NCBI GenBank assembly: GCA_947631905.1
Contig: CANRND010000008.1
Coordinates: forward strand, 1 to 64,000
Reading direction: 5' to 3'
Source of the DNA: an uncultured Clostridia bacterium
Lineage (GTDB): Bacteria > Bacillota > Clostridia > Christensenellales > Borkfalkiaceae
Length of the DNA: 64,000 nucleotides
Shown: positions 57,482 through 64,000 of the stretch, one piece after another
Position numbering within the stretch: position 1 is the first letter of the stretch
How the letters are laid out: every line of letters begins with the position of its first letter
Translations under genes and position numbers: made by a program
Notes under the pieces: model-generated
What the model was told of the DNA's origin: nothing
Databases searched by the model: none
The model's input: the letters and a program-made list of their open reading frames with translations, nothing else

Positions 57482-58626
57482 TGCATGAGCGAGCGGTACA
57501 GCGCGACGACTTCATCATAAGTGGGCGTTTTAGGATTTCCGGGGCAGCATGCGTCCGCCAAAGCGCTTTCGGCAAGGAAAGGAATATCCTCTTCCTTTAC
57601 GATCCCCTTTAAGGTCTGCGGGATCCCGACGTCGCGCGCAAGGGTCGCCACCGCCTCTACGGCCGCGGCGCGGTACTCTTCCACGGACATCTTCTCCGTT
57701 CCCTGCACGCCCATTGCCGCCGCAATATCGCGGTACTTTTCGCCCGTCGCTTCGGCATTGTACGCCATCACGGTAGGAAGCAAGATCGCGTTGGCAACGC
57801 CGTGCGGCGTATCGTACACCGCGCCGAGCGCATGCGCCATGCTGTGGACGATCCCGAGTCCCACGTTGGAGAAGCCCATGCCCGCGATGTACTGCCCGAG
57901 CGCCATGCCCTCTCGGCCCTCTTTTTCGCCCCGCACAGCGGCGCGGAGAGACTTTGAAATGATTTCGATGGCTTTCAGATGGAACATATCCGTCATTTCC
58001 CACGCGGCTTTGGTGATATACCCCTCAATCGCATGGGTAAGCGCGTCCATGCCCGTCGAGGCGGTGAGGCCCTTTGGCATGGTACTCATAAGGTCGCTGT
58101 CCACGATCGCAACGACGGGAATATCGTGGACGTCCACGCAGACGAACTTGCGCTTTTTCTGTACGTCGGTGATCACGTAGTTGATAGTGACTTCCGCCGC
58201 GGTCCCCGCCGTCGTCGGGATCGCAATGAGCGGTACGCAAGGGTTCTTGGTCGGCGCTACGCCTTCGAGGGAGCGCACATCCGAAAACTCGGGATTGGCG
58301 GCGATGATGCCGATCGCTTTCGCCGTGTCGATGCTCGATCCCCCGCCGACCGCAACGAGGCAATCCGCTCCGCTTTTGAGGTAGGCGGCAACTCCCGACT
58401 GTACGTTTTCGATGGTAGGATTCGCCTTGATGCCCGAATAAATTTCATAAGGGATGCCCGCTTCCTCCAAAACGTCGGTCGCTTTTTTGGTAACGCCGAA
58501 TTTCAAAAGATCGGGATCAGAACAGACGAAAGCCTTTTTCAGTCCTCTGCCCTTGATCTCGCCTGCCAGCTCCTTGACGGAACCCGCGCCGTGATAACTT
58601 GTTTCGTTGAGTATGATCCTTGCCAT
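57478..58626 (-). CDS. fucO: Iron-dependent lactaldehyde reductase (FucO-type)
   Basis: A 382-residue group III iron alcohol dehydrogenase close to FucO along its length: MARIILNETSYHGAGSVKEL, VGGGSSIDTAKAIGIIAANP, IPTTAGTAAEVTINYVITD, and metal ligands in DALTHAIEGYI, HSMAHALGAVYDTPHG. It interconverts lactaldehyde and 1,2-propanediol with NAD, the last step of fucose or rhamnose fermentation. Promoter at 58665-58693; GGGGGT before the ATG. No fucose pathway genes are near. Confidence 0.9.
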   Translation of the reverse strand: MARIILNETSYHGAGSVKELAGEIKGRGLKKAFVCSDPDLLKFGVTKKATDVLEEAGIPYEIYSGIKANPTIENVQSGVAAYLKSGADCLVAVGGGSSIDTAKAIGIIAANPEFSDVRSLEGVAPTKNPCVPLIAIPTTAGTAAEVTINYVITDVQKKRKFVCVDVHDIPVVAIVDSDLMSTMPKGLTASTGMDALTHAIEGYITKAAWEMTDMFHLKAIEIISKSLRAAVRGEKEGREGMALGQYIAGMGFSNVGLGIVHSMAHALGAVYDTPHGVANAILLPTVMAYNAEATGEKYRDIAAAMGVQGTEKMSVEEYRAAAVEAVATLARDVGIPQTLKGIVKEEDIPFLAESALADACCPGNPKTPTYDEVVALYRSLMQ

Positions 58627-58664
58627 AATTACCCCCTTTTTTTCTCCTTTGGAGAAACGCTCTT

Positions 58665-58693
58665 ATTATAGCATTTGCCCGCGCGTTTGTAAA
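58665..58693 (-). promoter_or_regulatory. Promoter of fucO
   Basis: Minus strand TTTACA (58688-58693), 17 bp, TATAAT (58665-58670), extended -10 TGC. Confidence 0.8.
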
Positions 58694-58722
58694 TGTTTTC
58701 GGTAAATTTTTCCGCAAAATAT

Positions 58723-58752
58723 GAAAAGAGGGAGCATAGGCTCCCCCTTTTC
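58723..58752. terminator. Terminator of the feo operon
   Basis: Minus strand AAAAGGGGGAGC / GCTCCCTCTTTT hairpin 30 bp after the last feo gene. Confidence 0.75.
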
Positions 58753-58781
58753 GAAAGATTTATGGAGATTGTGAGAATGGG

Positions 58782-58943
58782 CTATTTTTTCTTCTGCACA
58801 CAGTGGGGACATCCGCCGCTACAATTTGCGCAGCCGCAGTCGCACCCGCCCTTGCCCTGTTTTTTGCGGACGATCTGCCAGACGACGACCCCCGCAACAA
58901 AGCAGGCCGCAAGCACGATGATCAGAATTTCATACCACTGCAT
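58782..58943 (-). CDS. FeoB-associated Cys-rich membrane protein
   Basis: A 53-residue protein right after feoB (ATG is the next base after the stop), with AAAGGAGG inside the feoB end. It has one helix (WYEILIIVLAACFVAGVVVW) and a Cys cluster CDCGCANCSGGCPHC. This matches the FeoB-associated Cys-rich membrane protein family, probably an iron-handling partner of FeoB. Confidence 0.92.
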   Translation of the reverse strand: MQWYEILIIVLAACFVAGVVVWQIVRKKQGKGGCDCGCANCSGGCPHCVQKKK

Positions 58944-61331
58944 TTATTCCCCTCCTTTGGCGATCGCCGCCTCCGCTTGGAGTTCGTTCGCCTTTTCGGC
59001 AGGCTCGGCAAGGGGATGTTTTTTGTTCCAGATAACGATCCCGCAGACGGCCGCGGCGACGACGGCGAGTACGATAAACACCGTCCACCACCAACTGCCC
59101 ACCAAATAGATGACCGTTCCCGCGACGTAGGAAGTGACGAGCCAGAAGAGAAGCGTCCATGCGAATTTCCCTTTGGGGAGTTCCGCCTTTGCCGTGGCGC
59201 AGGCCGCAAAACAAGGAATCGTCACCATGTTGAACGCGATGAACGAGATGAGCGCGGGAATGGTGATGCCCGTTGCCGCGATCATCGTAACCGCTTCCAT
59301 TACGCCCTCCTCGGTCGCAATGTACGCCCCCGCGACGGATGCGGCGAGCGTGCCGAACGTTGCGATGACGTTCTCCTTTGCCACAAGCCCCGTGAGCGCC
59401 GCAACGGCGAACACCCAGCCCGTATTTATCCATACTCCCTCTGCTTCCGTGCCGAGCTGCGAGCCGAACCCGAGTGGCGTGAACAGCGGCTGGATGAGCA
59501 TGCCGATCGAGCCGAGGATGCTTTGCTCCATGTGCAGGTTAACGAGGATCGTCTCTCCCTCATATTCGATCTCCTCGGGCAGGAAGCCCCAGTTCCAGGA
59601 GAAGTTGGAGAGGAACCAGATGACGATTGTGGAGGCAAAGATGATGGTGAACGCCTTTTTGACGAAGTGTTTGGTCTTATCCCACAGGTGGATCATCAGC
59701 CCTTTGAAGAGCGGCGCGTGGTATGCGGGAAGCTCCATGATGAACGGCGGCACCTTGCCCCGCATCGTGGTAGAGCGCATTAAAATCACGCACACGATCG
59801 CGGTGACAATCCCCAAAAGATACATTCCGTAGGTGATGAGATCTGCGTCCCCCACCCCGAAGTATTCCACGATCCCGCCAGCGATCGCGGTGAGAATGGG
59901 CAACTTCGCGCCGCAGGAGAACATCGGGATCACGCGGATGGTCGCCGTGCGCTCGTTGTCGTCGGCAAGGGTACGCGTATTGATCATGGCGGGGAGCGAA
60001 CAGCCGAAGCCCATGATCATGGGCATGAACGCCCTGCCCGAAAGCCCGAACCTGCGGAAGATACGGTCGAGAATGAACGCGACGCGCGCCATATAGCCGC
60101 TGTCCTCCAAAATGGAGAAGAAGAGGAACAGCACGAGGATCTGCGGCAAAAAGCCGAGTACCGCGGAAAGCCCGCCCCAGATGCCGTCGCATACAAAGCT
60201 CCCTACCCAAAGGGGTGCGTTCGCCGTCGCAAGGGAAAGGAGTTCCCCCACCCAGTCGAGACACCAGGTGAACAGATTGGTTAGAATCACGCCGGGCGAG
60301 AACACCGCGCCGTCGTAAAAGCAGGCGACGAGGGTCGTCCATGCGTTCTCTTCCCACGCAAGTCCCCCTTCTTCCACCGCTTTGAAGAGGGTGGGAAGCC
60401 GCCCTCCCGAGATCGCGCCGATAAAGAAGAGGTCCTCCGAGAACGTGAGGTGAAAGATCGCAAACAAAATGACGAGAAAGATGGGGATCCCCCAAATTTT
60501 GTGGGTCAGCACTTTATCCGCTTTATCACTCTTGGTGAGGACTTCGCCGCGTTTTCTTCTCTCGTAGGCGGTGGAATAGTTCGCCGAGATGTATTTATAG
60601 CGCGCGTCCGCTACGACCGCTTCGAAGTCTGTGCCGAACGTATCGTCCTCGAACGTCGCCTTGAACGCGTCTACCAAAGGCACCAGCTCGGGGTGCATCT
60701 TCACTTCGATCTCGTCCATTTCGGCAAGTTTGACCGCATGGAAGAGGGGCGCGTCTACCTTTGCGCCTTTTAAGGCTATGCTCACGTCCCGCACGAGATG
60801 CGCAAGCGGAGAATCGTGCAAAACGGTGGTCCCCTCGCGCTTCGTCTTGGAAATTTTAATGGCTCTGTCCATCAACTCCTTGATTCCCGTGTTTTTGAGG
60901 GCGGAAATTTCCACAACGGGAAGCCCGATCTTCTTTTCAAGCTCCTTTGCGTCGATCCGATCCCCCGCCTTTTCCACCGCGTCCATCATGTTGAGGGCGA
61001 TGATGACGGGAACGTCGATCTCCATGAGTTGCGTTGTCAGGTAAAGGTTGCGTTCGAGGTTGGTCGCGTCCACGATGTTGATGACGCACTCGGGTTTTTC
61101 ATCGAGAATGAAATTGCGGGAGATGACTTCTTCGGGCGTGTAGGGAGAAAGGGAATAGATCCCGGGAAGGTCAACGATTTTTACGGGTTCTTCGCCGCGC
61201 TTATAGGTCCCCTCGCGCTTATCCACGGTCACGCCGGGCCAGTTTCCCACATAAGCGGTAGACCCTGTCAAGAGGTTGAAGAGGGTGGTCTTGCCGCAGT
61301 TGGGGTTTCCCGCCAAGGCAAACTTCATCAT
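58944..61331 (-). CDS. feoB: Ferrous iron transporter FeoB
   Basis: A 795-residue FeoB. The N-terminal G protein has GNPNCGKTTL (G1), DLPGIYSL (G3) and ALNMMD (G4). After a helical GDI part and R-rich loop come about ten membrane helices with two Gate motifs (ILVLFLFFSILEDSGYMARV and the mirrored FGTLAASVAGAYIATEEG). It imports Fe(II). The start overlaps feoA by 4 bp. Confidence 0.96.
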   Translation of the reverse strand: MMKFALAGNPNCGKTTLFNLLTGSTAYVGNWPGVTVDKREGTYKRGEEPVKIVDLPGIYSLSPYTPEEVISRNFILDEKPECVINIVDATNLERNLYLTTQLMEIDVPVIIALNMMDAVEKAGDRIDAKELEKKIGLPVVEISALKNTGIKELMDRAIKISKTKREGTTVLHDSPLAHLVRDVSIALKGAKVDAPLFHAVKLAEMDEIEVKMHPELVPLVDAFKATFEDDTFGTDFEAVVADARYKYISANYSTAYERRKRGEVLTKSDKADKVLTHKIWGIPIFLVILFAIFHLTFSEDLFFIGAISGGRLPTLFKAVEEGGLAWEENAWTTLVACFYDGAVFSPGVILTNLFTWCLDWVGELLSLATANAPLWVGSFVCDGIWGGLSAVLGFLPQILVLFLFFSILEDSGYMARVAFILDRIFRRFGLSGRAFMPMIMGFGCSLPAMINTRTLADDNERTATIRVIPMFSCGAKLPILTAIAGGIVEYFGVGDADLITYGMYLLGIVTAIVCVILMRSTTMRGKVPPFIMELPAYHAPLFKGLMIHLWDKTKHFVKKAFTIIFASTIVIWFLSNFSWNWGFLPEEIEYEGETILVNLHMEQSILGSIGMLIQPLFTPLGFGSQLGTEAEGVWINTGWVFAVAALTGLVAKENVIATFGTLAASVAGAYIATEEGVMEAVTMIAATGITIPALISFIAFNMVTIPCFAACATAKAELPKGKFAWTLLFWLVTSYVAGTVIYLVGSWWWTVFIVLAVVAAAVCGIVIWNKKHPLAEPAEKANELQAEAAIAKGGE

Positions 61332-61561
61332 ACTCTCACCTCCAACGTTACAAACTCCGCCTCCGATTTGCGGAGCGTAAGCTCGTATCCGCGGATCGTG
61401 ACTTCCAGCGGATCGCCGAGCGGCGCTTTCTTGCGCAGAAGCACTTCCGCGCCGGGCGTAACGCCCATATCGAACAGCCTTCTTCTGAGTTTTCCCTCGC
61501 CCGAGACGGTTTTTATCACTCCCCTCTCGCCGACGGAAAATTCGTTGAGATTTTTCGTCAT
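61328..61561 (-). CDS. feoA: FeoA protein (SH3-like), copy 2
   Basis: A 77-residue SH3-like FeoA: LNEFSVGERGVIKTVSGEGK, LRRRLFDMGVTPGAEVLLRK, DPLEVTIRGYELTLRKSEAE. FeoA is thought to modulate FeoB. It overlaps feoB by 4 bp; an 87-bp spacer separates it from the first feoA. Confidence 0.94.
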   Translation of the reverse strand: MTKNLNEFSVGERGVIKTVSGEGKLRRRLFDMGVTPGAEVLLRKKAPLGDPLEVTIRGYELTLRKSEAEFVTLEVRV

Positions 61562-61648
61562 TCTATGTAATACCTCCGATGATTTTTTTGAGTTAGCAAC
61601 CGCGAACTCGCGGTCAAAATATATTGCACACCGTTGTGTGCAAAGATT

Positions 61649-61861
61649 TTAAGCGACGTAGATGCGGCTTGCGAGATTTTTATCGAGCGCGAGACGGCCG
61701 TCCTTTACCATGCAGACCGCGCTTCCGCCGCTCGATGAAAGAACCGTGATCGTGGAGTCTGCGATCACCCCCAAGTTGGCGAGGTGCTTTTTGGTTTTAT
61801 CGTCTACGATGATCTTTACAACTTTCATTTCCTGCCCGATGGGCGCAAGGATGAGCGGCAT
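61649..61861 (-). CDS. feoA: FeoA protein, copy 1
   Basis: A 70-residue FeoA-like protein: MPLILAPIGQEMKVVKIIVD, KHLANLGVIADSTITVLSSS, VKDGRLALDKNLASRI. First gene of the operon, behind a long leader that carries two of three operator palindromes. Two FeoA copies in tandem before FeoB are common in Clostridia. CGGAG precedes the ATG. Confidence 0.9.
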   Translation of the reverse strand: MPLILAPIGQEMKVVKIIVDDKTKKHLANLGVIADSTITVLSSSGGSAVCMVKDGRLALDKNLASRIYVA

Positions 61862-61896
61862 ATGTATATTCTCCGTTATGATGATTTATGCGTGAA

Positions 61897-62081
61897 GTTC
61901 GTTATTGCGAACCATGCTCCCGAAAAAAATTCGCATTTTTTGTGCCTTAGGTTCGGCAATGCGAACTCATGTCCTTTGAAAAAGCGCTTTTCCGCGCTTT
62001 CCGTTGATTATTCTATCACAAGAATATGCCTCTGTCAACTATTTTACGCCGCTTTTTCCAAAAAAGTTCGCCATTGCTAAC
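61897..62081 (-). promoter_or_regulatory. Feo operon promoter with three palindromic operators
   Basis: Minus strand TTGACA (62033-62038), 17 bp, TAGAAT (62010-62015). Three 16-bp palindromes with the common form GTTNGCAATNNCGAAC: 62066-62081 (upstream), 61951-61966 and 61897-61912 (both in the ~140-nt leader). A metal-responsive repressor of DtxR/IdeR type is a natural candidate; its gene is not in the window. Confidence 0.75.
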
Positions 62082-62085
62082 TATT

Positions 62086-62251
62086 TTTTTGTGGGAGGAG
62101 GCAAGAAAGCGAAACCCCCTCCGTTGGAGGGGGACTAAGGGGGTGCGTTCTCAAAATGTCACCCTGAGCGAAACGGTGTGGAGTCGAATGGGTCTCTACC
62201 TTGTTTCCAAAATGCCATTTCGACCGAAGTGGAGAAATCTCTACCTTGTTT
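62086..62251. repeat. Mixed intergenic repeat block
   Basis: From left to right: CCCCCTCC-GTT-GGAGGGGG with a partial third arm, a TGTCACCCTGAGCG word (62157), and a copy of CCATTTCGACCGAAGTGGAG (62214-62233). The last part is flanked by direct repeats TCTCTACCTTGTTT (62193-62206, 62238-62251). The stop codon of the neighbouring membrane gene lies inside the right repeat. Confidence 0.7.
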
Positions 62252-62984
62252 TCGGGTTCAAGAACCGAATGATCCGCATGACCCCCACCGCTAAAAGCGC
62301 CGCGGCGATCAAGCCGAACACAATCAAATATATATAACTAAACGGCAAGGCATCAAAGAGGATAAACAGTTGCCCGTACTCGATCTTGCCCAGTTGCATA
62401 ATCACGATAAAGGGCGCGACCACGATGATTGGAATTAAAAGGGTAAATATGATCTGCAAACTCTTCCTTTTGATACACCCCACGATCATTCCCGCCCCGA
62501 AAATGCCCCCGCCGAGAATGAGCGCAAGCAGTTCCCCCTGCAAACAGGGCATGGCGGCGGCCTCCGTCTCTTCAAACACAATGAGCCACTCCCCCGACGC
62601 GGCAAGCACGATGAGCGAGATGATGAGGAAAAAGAACGCGAGGATCACGACAAAGGAAACAAGGGACAACACCGTCGTGAGCAAGATGGACAGGAAGAAA
62701 AACCCTGTTTTGCGCTTTCCTCCGATGGGGAGCAGGTTATAGAGGGAGGGACGGACGCGCGCGGCGTGGCAAAGCAGAATGACCGTCAAATACCCGAATG
62801 CGGCAAAGCACAGGGTGAAAGGAATGGCTCCCCCGCCGACAAAGCTCACCCCCCAAACCAAGAGCAGCATGGAAATAATGGGCGCCCACATTTTCCCTGC
62901 CGCCCCCTGCACCTCGTTGGGCCCGAAGTTGAGCGCCATATAGTACGTCCAAAAACCTACTTTTTTCTCTGTATTTGCGGTCAT
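62241..62984 (-). CDS. ABC transporter membrane protein, partner of 62981-63820
   Basis: A 247-residue protein with about six helices (MWAPIISMLLLVWGVSFVGG, FFFLSILLTTVLSLVSFVVI, IIFTLLIPIIVVAPFIVIMQ, FSYIYLIVFGLIAAALLAVG). It begins 4 bp inside the end of an ABC ATPase gene and should be its permease, as in YtrABC-type operons. The stop codon lies in a repeat, so the C-terminus may have been shortened or changed by that insertion. Confidence 0.75.
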   Translation of the reverse strand: MTANTEKKVGFWTYYMALNFGPNEVQGAAGKMWAPIISMLLLVWGVSFVGGGAIPFTLCFAAFGYLTVILLCHAARVRPSLYNLLPIGGKRKTGFFFLSILLTTVLSLVSFVVILAFFFLIISLIVLAASGEWLIVFEETEAAAMPCLQGELLALILGGGIFGAGMIVGCIKRKSLQIIFTLLIPIIVVAPFIVIMQLGKIEYGQLFILFDALPFSYIYLIVFGLIAAALLAVGVMRIIRFLNPKTR

Positions 62985-63820
62985 TTTCTCTCCTCCTCTC
63001 CGAGCAGATGTACGAAAATCTCTTCCACCGTCGGCGTTTTAACAAGTACGTTCTCCCCGCTCACCTCTTTCTGTTTGGTGAGGAAAGTATAGCCGAACAT
63101 GGACTTTTGCACGCCGATCGCCCCCTCTTTCATCTCTTCGGAAAGCGCGGCCGTCTGCACGAGACGGTAGGTCTCGCACAGCGTCTCTTTCTCCTCCGAG
63201 AGCAAAATTTTGCCGTTTTGCAGAAAGACGAGGTAATCGGCGATCTTGTCGAGGTCCTCGGTGATATGGGTGGAGAAGAGTACCGTGTGACCCTCGTCGA
63301 GCATGAACTGTTGGATCAGGTCGATGACAACTCCCCTGTCGTAAGGGTCGATCCCCGAGGTCGGCTCGTCGAGGAGCAGAATGTCGGGCTTTTGGCAGAG
63401 GGCGAGAATGAGTCCGAATTTCCGCTTCATGCCCGTGGAAAAAGTTCTCACGAGCTTGTCGTCGGGTAGTCCGAACTTTTTCATGAGTTCGGCATACAGA
63501 TCCCCGTCGAAAGCGGGATACATGCCCTTTACGATCTTCACAAGCCGCTTGGGTTTGAGATAGGCGTTAAAATGAGGAGAATCGAACACGCACGCGATTT
63601 TGCGCAAGACTTCCGTCTCGTTGCCCCCAAAGGGAATGCCGTTATACAAAATGTCACCCGACGCCTCCACTTGGCGCATGATCGCCTTGATGAGGGTAGA
63701 CTTACCCGCGCCGTTCCGCCCGACCAGCCCCGTCACACACCCCCGCGGGACCGAAAGCGTCGCGTCCAGGCGGAAGCTCCCGAAATCTACGACGACATCT
63801 TTGATTTCAAGACCGTTCAT
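62981..63820 (-). CDS. ABC transporter ATP-binding protein (YtrB/EcsA-like)
   Basis: A 279-residue ABC ATPase: GLVGRNGAGKSTLIKAIM (Walker A), a degenerate signature FSTGMKRKFGLILAL, and PDILLLDEPTSGIDPYDRG (Walker B). The C-terminal ~70 residues are a variable tail. It starts 14 bp inside the end of a GntR-type gene and is followed by the permease, the layout of YtrA-YtrB type antibiotic or cell-wall stress transporters. Confidence 0.92.
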   Translation of the reverse strand: MNGLEIKDVVVDFGSFRLDATLSVPRGCVTGLVGRNGAGKSTLIKAIMRQVEASGDILYNGIPFGGNETEVLRKIACVFDSPHFNAYLKPKRLVKIVKGMYPAFDGDLYAELMKKFGLPDDKLVRTFSTGMKRKFGLILALCQKPDILLLDEPTSGIDPYDRGVVIDLIQQFMLDEGHTVLFSTHITEDLDKIADYLVFLQNGKILLSEEKETLCETYRLVQTAALSEEMKEGAIGVQKSMFGYTFLTKQKEVSGENVLVKTPTVEEIFVHLLGEEERK

Positions 63821-64000
63821 CCGTTTCCTCCATGATCTCTTTCAAAATTTTACCGAACTGTTCGGGCGAGACCCCGTTCTCCGCCGCAAACCGCTTTGCG
63901 GCGCGGAGCTGCTCTTTGAGCCGCTCCGTCTTTCCGTTTACGAGGTCGTCCTCCCGCTTCTCCGAAACAAAGATCCCCTTCCCCTGCACGGCATACAAAA
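63807..64000 (-). CDS. GntR (YtrA) family regulator, C-terminal part (cut by window edge)
   Basis: Sixty-four codons open to the right edge, reading LYAVQGKGIFVSEKREDDLV at its visible start. The GKGIFV is the end of a GntR winged helix; the following helix (ERLKEQLRAAKRFAAENGVS) and short tail match YtrA-type regulators with little C-terminal domain. It should repress the ABC genes that overlap its stop. Confidence 0.85.
   Translation of the reverse strand, partial: LYAVQGKGIFVSEKREDDLVNGKTERLKEQLRAAKRFAAENGVSPEQFGKILKEIMEETDERS

Overview
The window looks like a piece of a spore-forming Firmicutes chromosome of moderately high G+C, probably a gut-type member of the Clostridia. Support for this: a spoIIAA-spoIIAB-sigF operon (20026-21493), spoVAD-spoVAE (23310-24682), a YunB-like sporulation protein (46026-46691), Firmicutes-type rsfS, recX, yigZ and yitT, and a heterodimeric ABC exporter. 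No rRNA, CRISPR array or transposase gene was seen.

Positions 1-9095 are one end of an integrated temperate phage or phage-like element. Leftward genes form an early replication and recombination module: C5-cytosine methyltransferase (cut by the window edge), SSB, a small Cys protein, VRR-NUC nuclease, a replication initiator with an internal iteron cluster, a possible annealing protein, a DUF1351 protein and a YqaJ exonuclease, headed by an XRE regulator. A divergent operator region (6161-6322) separates this from rightward genes: an unknown membrane protein, a second XRE repressor and a tyrosine integrase. The element ends in the 3' part of a tRNA-Ser(CGA) gene. A 21-bp piece of that tRNA end recurs 297 bp further on, enclosing a palindrome-rich non-coding segment.

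Positions 9.4-41.6 kb are mostly housekeeping: lipoprotein, YwaF-like protein, GH13 enzyme, M18 aminopeptidase, heterodimeric ABC exporter, a small AT-rich islet (18.3-19.06 kb), five tRNA genes, the sigF operon, flavodoxin/ferredoxin protein, spoVA genes, tsaD-prfB-secA, aldolase-like gene, rsfS, nadD-yqeK fusion, recX-birA-nnrDE, clpB, and a four-gene DUF6442/XRE operon with its own operators.

Positions 41.7-64 kb hold yigZ-tyrS, a WYL regulator, a MurG-like transferase, yunB, an amidase-like protein, an XRE protein with 19 pentad repeats, a MarR-linked MacB-like ABC transporter, an RNA methyltransferase with a CNNM/CBS protein, flavoproteins, yitT, a fucO-type dehydrogenase, a complete ferrous iron operon (feoA-feoA-feoB-Cys-rich peptide) with three matching palindromic operators, and the start of a GntR-regulated ABC cassette.

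Two patterns run through the chromosome part. Several genes have good -35/-10 promoters only 5-14 bases before the start codon, which predicts leaderless or nearly leaderless mRNAs. At least two families of short palindromic repeats are scattered between genes; one copy now supplies the last 12 codons of a flavoprotein.
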